From Lepidodermella squamata (Eukaryota; Gastrotricha): DNA of 64,000 bases. The position numbers were made by a program, and so were the translations under genes. Under the pieces are notes generated by a model. The model ran no database searches. It had not been told where the DNA came from and saw only the letters and a list, made by a program, of their open reading frames with translations. Numbering within the stretch: position 1 is the first letter of the stretch; every line of letters starts with the position of its first letter. Location: assembly GCA_047495785.1 (NCBI GenBank), contig JBLDXI010000046.1, positions 248,001-312,000 on the forward strand. The letters run 5' to 3'. Shown in pieces: positions 1 through 11,667 of this stretch.

Positions 1-650
1 CAAAGTGACGAATTGACGAAATGACGAAATGACGAAACCACCACCAACTTAACAACAAGCAACAACTTAAAAGTTTAGTGTTTTGATCACACGTTTTGAT
101 CACGTGTGCACGTGTGACCTTTGACCTGCAAAACAGGAGTATAATGGTCCCTGTCAAAAAAATCGGAACAGCAGGACCCCTCAGGTGAGCAGATATTAGG
201 AAATACACGAATCTCGTATTTTCGCTTCGCGTATGTTTCAACAGCTAAAAGATTTGCACAGGCAGAATGCGTGATATATCTCGGATATCTAGCTTGGACA
301 GTGGAAAGCTTTTTATTTTTTCCTCTCTTAGTAACGAATGACAATTATTACGTCATGAAGGGAACTTTTATAGACTATTCGGTTGCTAAGTAATTTTTTC
401 TTTTATCAGTGTTGTATATAGTACTTAACATATTTAATAAATACATTAATAATAGCATAATACTTCTTGAATTGCGCCTAACAATGTAACTTCCGATTTG
501 AATAACATTATTGTTTATGCATGGCACGACTCAACAGTGGCACCATTGGCGGTGACCGTGTCTGTAGTTACAACGCCAGGTAAGGGTGATATAAGCATGC
601 AGCAATCGACGTAGGTTGCAGCTGAGTAGGAGTAGTCTTTAGTACGCTAA

Positions 651-1001
651 GTGCCAAAAGAGAGTACAACGATAAAGATGAATCATTTAAAACTCTACCA
701 GGTCTCCAACAACATTTCCATAAGAGCTGCCACCAGCCGTATAAGGAAAGCGTACACAACCAGGACGTTCAGATCCATCAACGTACGCGGATGTTACTGC
801 GTACGGTTGTCCAAAGCCGATTTTTTGAATACATACTGTGGGTTGACACCTACTTTAGTTCCGCCAAAAGGAACCATCTCCATTAAGACAGTATCAGCAG
901 ACCCTTTCGCGGCATTACAGCAATCATCAAATGAAGAAAACGTATTTGGTGAAGCAGAAGATATCTTAAAAAAGATCAACAACCAAGTAGGGACATTTTA
1001 G
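651..1001 (+). CDS. possible exon of an unknown gene
   Basis: An open frame of about 110 codons ends in an acidic, Gln/Asn-rich tail followed by a stop. The first in-frame ATG is at about 678; the upstream GTG is only an artefact of permissive start calling. No domain is recognised and no clear splice partner was found. The opposite strand is also partly open here, so this could be chance. Confidence 0.15.
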   Translation: MPKESTTIKMNHLKLYQVSNNISIRAATSRIRKAYTTRTFRSINVRGCYCVRLSKADFLNTYCGLTPTLVPPKGTISIKTVSADPFAALQQSSNEENVFGEAEDILKKINNQVGTF

Positions 1002-1163
1002 TGTCAACAGCTCAGGCTTACTGTTGTATCAGTTGTAAGGACTGAGTTACATGCCCCAGCATTCGATGTGCAAAACATAACATTGGTTTTCGTGGAAGAT
1101 GAATCGCCAGTTGTTTTCGTTATCACGCACAACGTGTAGATAAGCTGGTTTATCATAATTCAG

Positions 1164-1568
1164 TTAAACTCCCGAGTGGGAATGAATAGTAATATAAGTT
1201 ACCGGGGTGCTGCAAGCTTGTCCACCTGGGCATTGATTAGCGCTTTTCAAGATGCAGTTCTTAGTGGATGCGTCGCAAATGTTCGCAGGAGGTGTACAGG
1301 TTTGACTGCCGGGACACGAAGGGGCTGGCGATCCAGATTTTGCAACACAATTGTTTGATGCTGCATCACATACCTTAGCCGATGTTACACATGAAGACCC
1401 AGGACTGCAAGGATTGGTGGTCGTATAGCAGGACTGGCCATTTGGACAAGTCGCCACTGGGGATTCTGTGCCGGCTGTTGACCTCGGGCACGGGGTGGTG
1501 GACGTTGGAGGGCACGCACTGGCAACGGCACAGAAAGCGGCAAGAATGATGAGGATTGAGTAATCCAT
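1164..1568 (-). CDS. secreted cysteine-rich repeat protein, 134 aa
   Basis: A single-exon gene. The N-terminus (MDYSILIILAAFCAVASA) is a convincing signal peptide, with cleavage likely before the first Cys. The mature part is rich in Cys, Pro, Ser and Thr and built of imperfect tandem units: a CPxGQxC motif followed by a CDAxxxNCxxKS motif, seen twice in full and partly a third time. Such proteins are usually extracellular, disulfide-bonded and Ser/Thr-glycosylated, as in mucus, cuticle or tube material; the exact role here is unknown. A TATA-like TATTTAAG lies on the coding strand about 85 bases upstream of the ATG. The ends fit a complete gene. Confidence 0.65.
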   Translation of the reverse strand: MDYSILIILAAFCAVASACPPTSTTPCPRSTAGTESPVATCPNGQSCYTTTNPCSPGSSCVTSAKVCDAASNNCVAKSGSPAPSCPGSQTCTPPANICDASTKNCILKSANQCPGGQACSTPVTYITIHSHSGV

Positions 1569-2858
1569 GAAGAAATGTTGCTAACAAATCCTGAAGAAAC
1601 TGAGCGAAAAACGAAAGGAAAATTCTGCGAATGGCTCATTTCTGTCCGCTTAAATAACCACCTGGGACGCATGTGTTTGTTGAACTCTGTCCAATTTGTT
1701 TCGGCCCGCACAAGGTTACCGAGTTCGACTCCATGAAAAAATGGTAGCCGGGCGGCAATAGAATCATTAACCAACTGAAAGTTTCAAATCAACTCTACAC
1801 TATAGCCAGATGAATTTTTGCCTTGGTTTGTTTCAGTTAATTGCTTTTTTCCACATCTAAGCCTTAAATGTCAATAGCCAACTCCGCGATCAACCTGTTT
1901 CATCTGCGGTGACGCCTGAAATGGCTTAATCCTGTTGCACTGCTGGAAGAACCGAATGCAGCTAATGTCACTAGCAAATCTGTCCTCCGCCTGCGCTTTG
2001 GTTAGTTCCTTTCCTGGTGTGTTGTGGTTTGCTAATGACTAACCATTCCATCAGCACATTCTCCACTGGCCAGACTGAAAACCTCCAGGGATCAAATTGC
2101 GCTTCGATAAGATGTCCTCGCCTCTAGTGTCAGTTTATCGCGACCAAACTGTCTCCAAACATGCTAGGCGTGGCTTTTAAGGTTGGCAATTCCTGACTTG
2201 GAGCCTAATTCCACTGAAATTTCAGCAGACTGCCACCATTGATCAACCCAGCCCCACCCTGTCAGCAGTGCTTACGGTGAGACATTCAAAAATCGAACTA
2301 CGACTTGCCGATCGTGGAATTCTGGCTGTCGCAGGGAAGACGCAACTTAGCACTGATGCGGTATTCTGTTGAGGAACCTACACTAAGGAGGGTGGAAGTG
2401 GTCCATGTAACGGCATTCGACTAATCGTTGTGAACCTGCAATCGTACGTCATCGTGGCTCACAAACGAGTAACAAAGTAACACAAATTTGGGAATATATT
2501 CATATAGTTCCGTGCGGAAAATCACTCATGAGTTGTCTCATACCATGTGATCATTAAAGGGCGGGCCACAAACTCGTGTGCACTTCCTGATTTTGCTTGG
2601 TTGAATTAGCGTATTAGGTTGAATGTTCTTTTGTGGCATGGGTCCCGTCAAAATCAAATCAGCAAATCGTCAAATGATGATTTTTTGCACAAAATGCTAA
2701 AAAGTTTGGCGATTTGAATGTTGACGAATGAATTGGTGATTTGACACGCGTTTGTGGCCCCCCCCCCCCCCCCTTAACAATTACCGTTTTGTGTTTTTTG
2801 ATTCAATGAGAGCTTCGAAAGAAGTGTAACTAGCGTCTCATCTCATTCCACTGTGAAT
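1569..2858. other. intergenic, no gene seen
   Basis: About 1.3 kb between the Cys-rich protein and receptor A. The only notable feature is a run of about 16 C residues near 2759-2774. Open frames here are short and unsupported. Confidence 0.5.
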
Positions 2859-5576
2859 CTATATCAAATTATGCTTTGAAAAGCGAAAGAACGCAATCAG
2901 AGAACTGCTAGAAATGCCAACGATCAGAGCAAAGCAAGCTGTTAACAGTGTCAAAGCACGGCCATTTTGGTAAATCATCAGTCCGATCAAAATGGTCCCG
3001 AAAATGAGCGTAACCAGGCCAAAGATGAGATAGCTCCACATTTTTAGCTGAAATTCTAAAGCTTTGATCTTCGCAGTAACCATCTTCGCATCTACTAATA
3101 GCGCTTTGATCATCGATGAACAACTAAGGGTTGAGAAAACAAGTTCGAGGCAACAAAGCATAACGAAAATGGCTGCAATCGAAACCAGAATGATCGTGAG
3201 ATTCGTCGCAAAAATGTGCAATACATCACATTCTAGGGTGACGTAGGTCAACTTCAGGCTCTCGTCGAATGGCGAGAACATTGTCTGCAAAATGTCAACC
3301 CGGCTTGCCAACGGAGAGGAGATCACAGAAGCAATGAAGAACATTGAAGAAAATCCCAGTAACAATAGGAAAATCCGGCTTCTTAACTTTCTTCCTTCCC
3401 CTTTCATAGAAGCAGATGATGTGCGAGTTGCAATGCTGCGAGTTTGAGTAGACCGATTGGAGTAGGGATATACCTTCATCGGCTTCGGTGCGTTTTTCAA
3501 TTCATTCGCAATTAGATTCCTCATATTGGTCAATCGAAGCAGTAATCCGGCAATTACAAGGCTCAGTCCTACCCAGAATAGGAACGACATTATCGAGCAG
3601 TAGTAACCAAGGTCTGATGAGTAGCTAATCGGCAGAACAAGACCATGTGAAAGGAGAGTTATATCCCCTACAGCGATCAAAACATCATCGATAATGCATT
3701 GATTTTTAAGGAAATTCCCGGCAGTTTCGTCCAGTTTGCAATGAAGAGGAAACAAAGAAGCGAAACGATGATAGCGCATAGACCTAAAGCATTCCGACAT
3801 AGTATATCGATTAATTCTTGAAGAGTCAAAATCGACTTACATTTAATCAAAATATTGAGAGGTACCTCCAAAATTGGAACACGAACGATTTGAACTCGGA
3901 CTTCATCTTTAGGAGGCAATCCGTCGTGTGTACCCCAAGTGATCGTATTATCGTAGAGAACCAATGGATTCGCCGGTCTAAGGTTTGACTTGTAATAACC
4001 AACTGATTTGCTCTGGCTGAACACATTGCTGGAATTCGTTTCGTCCAAGTAGAACTGTCGATAAACAACTGGCATGCTGCCAGAGGACCACGCTGTTCTT
4101 CGATCGAAGGAATATTCGCCTTTCAATCCAGTCGTAGATAAATTGTAAATTTCATCTCGGATAATTTGCAGAATTTGTTCTGGATCTTTCGCAAAATTTG
4201 CCCTGTCTGTGGTCCACTCGGATAAGGTCATGTTTCCTGGTAAAGCGAGGAATAAATTTGTTTAATCAATCGATTTACTTGAATATTTCAGAAGAATCAT
4301 AAAGCTTTACTTTCCTATTCAAAGCCTTTTCAAGCTCAAACTCACTTGTTCTCAATGTTGTTTCAGTTTGATTCAGGATGAGTCCAACCGCTATGTACTT
4401 ATCATAGAACGCGGGTATCCAGTAGTCCCATCCAAAAACTTGATCCGGATTATCGATTTCTTCCCTCATGCGGCTAAAAAGCCCGTCCAAAGTTGCCCCA
4501 GTCACGTCTGAATGATTTCCTCCGTAAATATCCGACAAAGGTGCGTCCCCGAGGAAGAAAGTTGAACTCAGAATATCAAGTAACATAGCCTTAGTGCACC
4601 ACGGTGACAAGTGCGGCGGAAGTTCGCCTGTCTCATCAAAGTAACTCCACGCAAATGAAATGAATACGAAGCCCGGTCCGTAGAGTCCGTACTTGTGAAG
4701 ATGACAAGCGATGGGTAGATTGAAAAAGTTAAGTGAGACAATGATCCGAGGTTCTCTGGCCTTCAACTCGCTGAAGAGGGATTCTAGCTCATATGAATCA
4801 TCTGTATTCACCCTGAGCTTCCCAATATAAGCCAAGGTCACATTTCTATCATCTAGATTTGTGATTAAGCTTCGTTCGAGCTAGAAAACATAAGTATTTA
4901 AAAGGCCTGAACTACAAAGTCTTGCAAACCATTCCATTGAATAAATGAGAGTCACTTAGGACTGAGATTCGCTTCCAGCCAATTTTTACGATGAACTCAA
5001 CCAATGCGTCGACATAGTAGTCTGCTCTTTCACCGAGTGAATAAAAATTGCGATTCAGTTCTCTGTTTTCATAGAACGAGATATCGTTTGAGAAAGCCGA
5101 TATTGCAATGATATTGTGTGGCTTCGTGAACAGGGCTGATAAAGTCTGAGCGCTACCCGAGCATTCCGTCAGCGAGAGGATCGGAAGTCTCGATTCGACC
5201 GAGAACTGCTCGTCCATTTTTTCGATTAGATTCCTTGTTACAACAGCGTCATCGCACTATAAAAGGTAATTTTTTGATAGGCTGAATCAAGGCCTAAATA
5301 TCTTACGTCATCTTGAACAAGTTCGAAAGAAAGGTCGTAGTCTGGTAGCCAATTATTCATAGAACGCAGACGCTCAAGGGCGAATTCAGCTACGACTGTG
5401 GCCATGGGACCGATGGGTATGCTACCCCTGTAAAATGTGGACGCGAGTACCTTGATAGGCTTTCTAGATTCAATCGAAGAGTTTAAGCGAACGAGATTCG
5501 GCATATCTTCACTCATGTTATGCTTAGATGCAGCGGCTCCTATCAAAGCCAGTATTAGATAAACGTGTAGCTCCAT
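2859..5576 (-). pseudogene. GABA-B-like class C GPCR, receptor A, with two frame lesions
   Basis: Five exons match the intact paralogues C, D and E: 5307-5576 (signal peptide from MELHVYLILALIGAAAS), 4930-5256, 4311-4880, 3841-4236 and 2859-3783. Exons 1-4 form the extracellular Venus-flytrap domain; exon 5 carries seven membrane helices, with the class C disulfide Cys pair at the start of TM3 (YYCSIM) and in the second extracellular loop (LECDV). Two defects are visible. At the exon 3/4 junction the only GT donor (AGGAAA|GTAAAG) is phase 0 while the acceptor needs phase 1, so the frame is lost. In exon 5 the frame reading TM1 (LCAIIVSLLCFLF) differs by one base from the frame reading TM2 onward, with the shift at about 3710-3720 near a run of five A. 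It may be a recent pseudogene, or there may be an assembly error. Residual similarity is high throughout. Confidence 0.75.
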
Positions 5577-7106
5577 TTCTAAATAAACTTTCAGAAGCAA
5601 ATCTTTGCAAAATGCTCGAGACTCGTTTTCGAAGTGTTCCATAAAGCTCTATTGCAGGAGAGGCGGCAGCGGAATATCCGGCATTCTTCGATTTCAATCT
5701 CAAAACATCCGGCAATTTCAAGCTATTAAACTATCCTTCGGTATCGCGAACTGAGAAATTAGAGCCTAGAGTGCGCAGGCTATTTTCCTGTTGCTAATTT
5801 TCAAAGTTTGAACGAGATTACCAGCAGGAGCGCATTACTTTAGTTCAATCTCACGAAAGTATATCAAATATCCTACAAACAGGACAGGGCTAGAATTATA
5901 CCAAGCGTTGGAGACCTGTTTTGACCTTGGCCATGCAAGTAAATGTTCATAATATTTCCTAAATTTAAAAAAAACCGGAGTTAGAGGCACAGGAAAATTC
6001 GCCGAAACTTTGACACAGAAAATGATTTGACGTTCATTCTTACTCCATATAGGAGGTCATTTCATGCATCATTGATCAGTCACAGCCTTGCAGTGACATG
6101 TCTTGCTGTCGAAATATTATTTCCAAAAACCTTGGCCTAATTTTGTTACCCATCACAACTTCTCGTTAGCTTATTCTCCGCACAATATCCACGCAACTTG
6201 TCGCTAATTCTCAAATCAAGGAAATGTCTATTCCATGTCCTAATAACGCATTTTTCATATGAAAAACAATAAATCAATTGCTCGATTCAATGAATGCGAA
6301 TCCTTAGAAGTATTTTTCAGTACGTACGATGCTAGGTCAAATGACGAAGCATTAGCCCATGGCCCACGCCATAAGCATGATTTAGGTATAGGTGTTAATA
6401 GAGACATCGACATCACACGATAAATCAAACGTATAAAGCAATTCAATGTTCTCGATTTAACAGGGAGCTCATGCCTCAGTGCGCATCGATGTCGATTGTT
6501 GATCCGAGACATTTCGATCGATTAATTCAGAAAAGTGATTGTCCAATAGCTTTGAGACATAAAGACATAAAACTGAAATTAAAAGACATCATGATGATTA
6601 TTAGGACTGTCGCACAGATGATGCGTCAATATGAAGACCTCAGATCATCAGACAAACAGACGCTTATATATAGCCGCAGTTTTCACTGACCTAGCTGTCC
6701 ATAAGCCCCTTGATCCCTTGATCCTCATGTTAGGAGCTAAGGGGCACTTTCGGATATATTCGGCAGCCAATGGGTCCTCCTGTGGCTTTAACGGGTTTCC
6801 TGTCTGGATCGCTTGAGCTGGCGGTATCGGTAGTATCAAAACCCTCATTTCCCTCTAGACTTTAGACTCTGGTAGTAATGCTTATTCCAGCTTTCCTGCT
6901 GGAAAAAAATGCGCGGGAATATTATTTTCGAATTCCTTTTCATTATTATCAAGCCTTATCTTTTCATTCAGGCTGAATAATTAATAATTGGGAATGAGTT
7001 CCATTTGCGCGAGACGTAAGTCGACTACAATTTACTGTTATATTTCCATGCTAGCTTTTGCCGCTCATTTGCAGTGAGGTGCAGTAGACCGAGCCAGGAT
7101 CTTTTG
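5577..7106. other. intergenic with an old dispersed repeat
   Basis: No supported gene. About 6135-6440 is a diverged copy of sequence found, interrupted by an insertion, at about 13980-15005. The shared stretch includes 'caattgctcgattcaatgaa' and an imperfect 'ggcccacgccataagcatga' segment. Confidence 0.5.
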
Positions 7107-7746
7107 ATGAAGATACAAAACTATGAACCAACGCTATGTCATGACAAAGGAGAGGCGCCGCAATCGTCAGATTTTAGCGAAGAGGAAATCTTTCTGCTGA
7201 GAACATCGTTCGAAGACCTTAAGCGAGAGCGTGACCTTGTTGCTTTGAAAGCAGTTCAAGGGTAAGTCCCAACTTTTTTCGTGAATTCCATATTTTATTC
7301 GAGCTGATTTTTGCAGCGTTGCAGCCGCTAGGCCAGACGTTGTTCCCATAATTCAATCAGCCAAAAACGGCTACTATCGAAAAATGGACAACTGGGAGCA
7401 ATTAGGCCTTGGAATAATCCTGTTGAGTGGTCTGGAACGTTGTTTACTTCGACTTGACCGTCCTGAGTACATGGACCTATACTTTGACAACCTTGTGACT
7501 AAGCACGAAAGGGTGATGCACGTGCCACGGGAGATGATGCAAAATTCGTTGGTCATAGCAATGCCGATCTTTCTTCATCACATTCAACGCCGTCATCACA
7601 GCGATTGCAGTAGCGAATTTTCACATGAAACAACAGAAGATAATGCCCGAGATTCGTACCCCCAATGCCCGTTGTGCAAAACATGGCGAAAATTCTTCAA
7701 CTTGATGATTTACAAGTTGGGCCACGCTAAAATCGCCCGGAGCTGA
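7107..7746 (+). CDS. globin-like protein, 194 aa
   Basis: Two exons (7107-7261 and 7317-7746) join across a 55-bp GT-AG intron to give 194 residues. An A-helix-like start (FSEEEIFLLRTSFEDL), a C/CD stretch after RPDVVP, a long E-helix, an F-helix His (LVTKHERV) followed by the usual V-x-P, a G-helix and a final amphipathic H-helix (TWRKFFNLMIYKL) match the globin fold in order. The proximal His is kept. The distal position seems to be Gln (NWEQLG) and CD1 does not look like Phe, so haem pocket chemistry may be unusual. A His/Cys-containing insert of roughly 30 residues (including CPLC) lies between G and H. The ATG at 7107 is the first in frame; an acceptor-like 'tttgcag' just upstream leaves room for another 5' exon. 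The assignment is by pattern, not alignment. Confidence 0.6.
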
Positions 7747-8526
7747 TTTTTCACTAGAAATAAGAGGTTTCTTTATTCGTGAAATTCCGACTCAATGTGT
7801 GTATGTATTTCATTCATGGGGTGTGGAACTGGGCTGCCTGAAGCGCGTTTTTGAGGCTCTCAGGCAAAAACGTGGCCTAGTCCTACATCCGTCCCATAGG
7901 ATTCCACAATTGTAATAAATGCACGTTACTAAGTAATGCTGAGCTATTAGACTTTTTGAATACATTGTCACAACAGTTAACTTGCTTCAATCTTCAATAA
8001 AAGCCTGCGATATTCGGAATCCTGTACCGATATTCGTTCCATACGGGCGCCGTCGTTCACAAATTCAAAAAACTGAGAAATTTTCAACACAATGGTTGCC
8101 CCCTTGAAAATTGCGATTTTGCAATAAATAACACAACCCAGTAGGTAATCGATGACGCTCTGCACACTGGTTACCGTTTTATCTCTCAATTAGCTAACCG
8201 TAACTGGCAATTAGCAAAAAATAAAAAAATTTGAATCGAAGTGTTTTTCAACTCATTTCTAGGGTTAAAAAAATCGCCGAATCCGAAAATCACATTTTCA
8301 ACTAAAAATTCGGCAATTTGAATTTTTTTATGTCATTTAGGCCCAGTTTTCGACCAGTTAGACCTGAAATAAAAATCTGGAAAATTCACCAAAATGTGCG
8401 GCTCAAAAAGTTACTAAATATACCTGTTTTCAGCGTTCTAGAATGATTTTTAAGGGTGGTGACCATTGTCTCAAATGACAAAAATGTTGTAAAAATAATT
8501 TGTGAACGACGCCGCCCGTATGTCAA
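7747..8526. other. intergenic, AT-rich, no gene seen
   Basis: Between the convergent globin-like gene and receptor remnant B. A polyadenylation-like 'aataaa' lies at about 7914, consistent with the end of the globin transcript. Confidence 0.4.
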
Positions 8527-9430
8527 TTATGGGCGCGCATGTTTTCGGTCGAATTCTTGAAAGAAGAAAGTCGCAATCGCCAGAGCTCCGATCACAATCG
8601 AAATTGAAGCTACGAGTATTGTCATGGCTTGACCGTTACAGCCCAGCAGAATCCCGATTATGGCGGAGGCCGCTAGTATTGTCAATTCAGTACGAAATAC
8701 CCCCACATTTTGTGTATTCTGAACTCCGGCACATTATCGACCGAGCTGCTTAGCTTCCTTAGAATTTTTACAGATGAAGAATAGCTAACGACCGTAGCCA
8801 CCTCTTTCAACTTGAATAAAAGGAATAACGAAACGCTGATTGCTGCCGCTATTTCAGAAGCCTTAAAGCCAGTTATCGAACTGGTTGCATCGCATTCAAG
8901 TCGGATGAAATAGAAAATCAAGCTATCGTCTTCATCTGATATTTTGGTCTCTCCGAGGGTATGTTTCACCTGGACAGGGTCAGATGCAATAGAAACGATG
9001 AAGTTAAGTACTGATAACATCGGCAGGAAGAACCACGCTAGATCGACCCTTCGAAAATCCTTCGGAGACGACTTCGCCCGAACCTTTTTGATATGAATCG
9101 ATTTCCTGTTTCGATACGTCGCCATGGATACGTTTGGAGTGCAGTCCTGTTCGATAAATCGCAACCCCTGCATTCGCTTGCATTCGAGACGAAGCCGAGA
9201 TGAAATTCAATTCAATGAAAACAAGAGAACGGCCATACTGGAGCAGTGGGCGACAACATTTGCGAATTTGTGAGTTGGAATAAGGAAAATATGAACAAGT
9301 AACACTAGGCTGTTCGGCATTGTTCTGCAGTGCAAACACCGGTCCGGGGAGTCAATCACCAATCATTGCAAGGCAAACCAAGAGCCAAGCTAAAATCAAA
9401 CTTCCGAACAACCCTCTGAATAATCGACCT
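8527..9430 (-). pseudogene. remnant of a GABA-B-like receptor (7TM half only), receptor B
   Basis: Broken frames match the last exon of receptors C, D and E. A TM1-like piece (SLILAWLLVCLAMIGD) ends in a stop. A TM2/TM3 piece (LVLLVHIFLIPTHKFAN, then CSSMAVLL) ends in another stop. The TM4-TM6 piece contains the conserved RLECDATSS loop and HKMWGYFV. After one missing base the TM6-TM7 piece (ELTILAASAIIGILLGCNGQ) runs to a TAA. No matching ligand-binding exons were found upstream, so this is a partial, decayed copy of the receptor array. Confidence 0.75.
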
Positions 9431-9950
9431 CATTGCACTTCAGCCGGTCCAATTTCATTACTGGCAAGAGCTCATGTGGATTGGAGGAAAGAGTGTTCAA
9501 ATCCACAGCCTTTACAAATATTTAAATTCCTTTTTCTTAAACTTGAGGGGTTTCACTCGGGAAAATGGTTGAGGTCGGGATATTGCTGTCCTTCGTCTAA
9601 ACGCTGCTAGATTGGCAAGGCGCTGCCAGTTCATTTCATTAAGAACAGATTCGCTTTGAAATTACGGCAAATGACTGATCCGTTTTGAAGCTGTAGGCCT
9701 TATATCTAAGCTTTCCATCCATTATCAGTTCGGTGTCATTAATTCGGTAGGTTCCTTCAATAGTTCCGAAGCAAGATGCCACCGCCCACACCCAATTTTA
9801 TTTCACACACAGAAATGGCAGATTAACAGCGCATAAATTAAGGTGGAATCGTGCAGATTGGAATAATCAAGCTGAACTACTATACAATTTATTTTTAATG
9901 CAGATATCGCAGATACCGTGACATCGCAGAGATTTGAGGATTGTTTCGGG

Positions 9951-10197
9951 TCAAAAGCTCTGTCGACTGACAAAAGCCCTCTTCATCTCGCTCTTGCCTT
10001 GATTGCCTGCCATCGGGATCACCAAACTTTCATACGCCCCTTGATTGCGAGCTGCGGCGGTCAAGACGGGTTCTTCGCCGACTAGTGGGTGAGCGGCAAC
10101 AGAGCACACCTATATCACGCACAAAATAGATGAAATGATAAGTGAGAAAATTGCACGAAATTACCAGTAATGCAAAGAGAAAAGCTGTAGCTTGCAT
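9951..10197 (-). CDS. small secreted prepropeptide, 63 aa; possible neuropeptide precursor
   Basis: Two exons: 10165-10197 encodes MQATAFLFALL and 9951-10109 continues with VCSVAA, completing a clean signal peptide; the 55-bp intron is GT-AG and splits within the hydrophobic core. The mature chain of about 46 residues starts HPLVGEEPVL, has no Cys and ends GKSEMKRAFVSRQSF before TGA. The single Lys-Arg pair would release an eight-residue C-terminal peptide, AFVSRQSF. It has no amidation Gly. This layout is typical of short neuropeptide or antimicrobial precursors, but no family was recognised. The gene is too short and too spliced for a plain ORF scan. Confidence 0.5.
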
Positions 10198-11667
10198 GAT
10201 GGCTTTGCGAATTCGAGAGAAATGATGTGAAGAAGGAATTGGAATTTTAACAAATGAATAATACGAAAGTGAGCGCGGGAGCTAGCTAGCTCCTTTGATT
10301 ACACAGGCTTCTCAGCTGACTAATAATTTTAATCGTCGCGAAAAATGTTGAACAGCTGCGTTTCGTTTACGTGACAGGATCACGTGGCTTAATGGTTAGG
10401 GGAGTACGTGATCTTCATGGGACCTATCCAGCCGAGATCACCTCATCAACTCAGTCAGCAATAGCCGATCGACGCTCGTCTTGGTCTAGGAACGGTGCCA
10501 ATACAGCTTGCAGTGTCCCACGGTGCTTGAGTGTTTTTGATACATTAACATGCCTTACTGTTTACTGTGGTAAAATCATTCAGATGATAAGTGCACGCCT
10601 ATAAAGTTCATAAACATTCGAAGCTAATGTGACTTTATTAACGGAACGGATTTTTGCTACCCGTAGATTGACAAATTTGGGCAATTATGGTTGCGGGACC
10701 AAGTCGGACCAATAGCTAAGGTTCCTAGGGGGTCTGAATACACCAATATCAGCTTTTAGTTACTTCAGAAGGTTTAGTTGTTTATTATGCCAGAGATTGA
10801 AGTCAAATGCTGGATGGCTGTAATGGATGGTTTGACACATAAAAGTTGTTTGAAGACCCAATACCCTAATTTCCTGGAGAATTCGGCTTTAGAAGAATCA
10901 GAAGTAGAGTCTGAATGCTCATACAACATACAAGTGCTTGTCAAGTTCTAACTTCATCAGAAGCATGATAAATTCATAATGAATCATATACAACTGAAAC
11001 CCCCAAATTGATGATATACATGAAAAGCGCGTGACCCAATTGATATAAAATATGTAAATATCACGCTTAAGCTGCCGTCGAGCCACCCAGAATCAATCGT
11101 CATAGCGAGAAGTTCGCTACACAAATTTCACTATAAACCAGGTTGGCAAAGTACAAAAGTCCGTAGTTTGGCTCGAGGCACTCAATTGTATTCGTTATAG
11201 TCCAAGTTCCCTATAAGATCTGTGCATTGTACTCATCTCAAAATCTGTCCTCGGTTAGAAATTTCAAACAATTCACGGCCTATCTCCAAAACTGTCGCAA
11301 ACAAATCGAAAAAGCTATTGCGAATCTGCTGCGATGCCGCCTTTCACCACTTTATTTTTCTTCTATCAAATAATAAATTCTGTATGAAATATAGTGCCAT
11401 GCTTCACGTGCATCTATTGTAATTTGAACGCAGCTGTTCAAAATGCTATGCTGTTTTATGCCGCATTACCGCATGTTTGATCTATTAGGGTTTGATCATG
11501 CTTGCCCCGCGCCAATTTGTTCAATGATGATATACATCTCATCGAAAATAAGGGTCTAAGCTATACTTTGTATTTTCTATCACCCTAATTAGAGTCCTTT
11601 TTCTAGTGCGCGATTCGAAACTTTTATTGTTTCTCATAGCAACTGTCAAATCAAAAATTGAAATGTC
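10198..11667. other. intergenic; nothing coding seen
   Basis: About 1.5 kb. A plus-strand stretch at 10385-10405 (TGGCTTAATGGTTAG) resembles a Pol III A box, but no matching B box follows. Other open frames are short and lack domain features. Confidence 0.35.

Noticed and set aside
87-344. Minus-strand open frame of 85 codons at the window edge
   Set aside because: No domain, no signal peptide and no splice context; composition resembles non-coding sequence.
1385-1774. Longer minus-strand frame overlapping the Cys-rich gene
   Set aside because: It is in another frame over the Cys-rich coding region and its own promoter; the signal-peptide frame is far more convincing.
5238-5642. Upstream start MEHFENESR for receptor A
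   Set aside because: The downstream MELHVYLILAL gives a proper signal peptide matching the start position in the paralogues.
10374-10470. tRNA gene on the plus strand (A-box match TGGCTTAATGG)
   Set aside because: No B box at the expected distance and no cloverleaf pairing.
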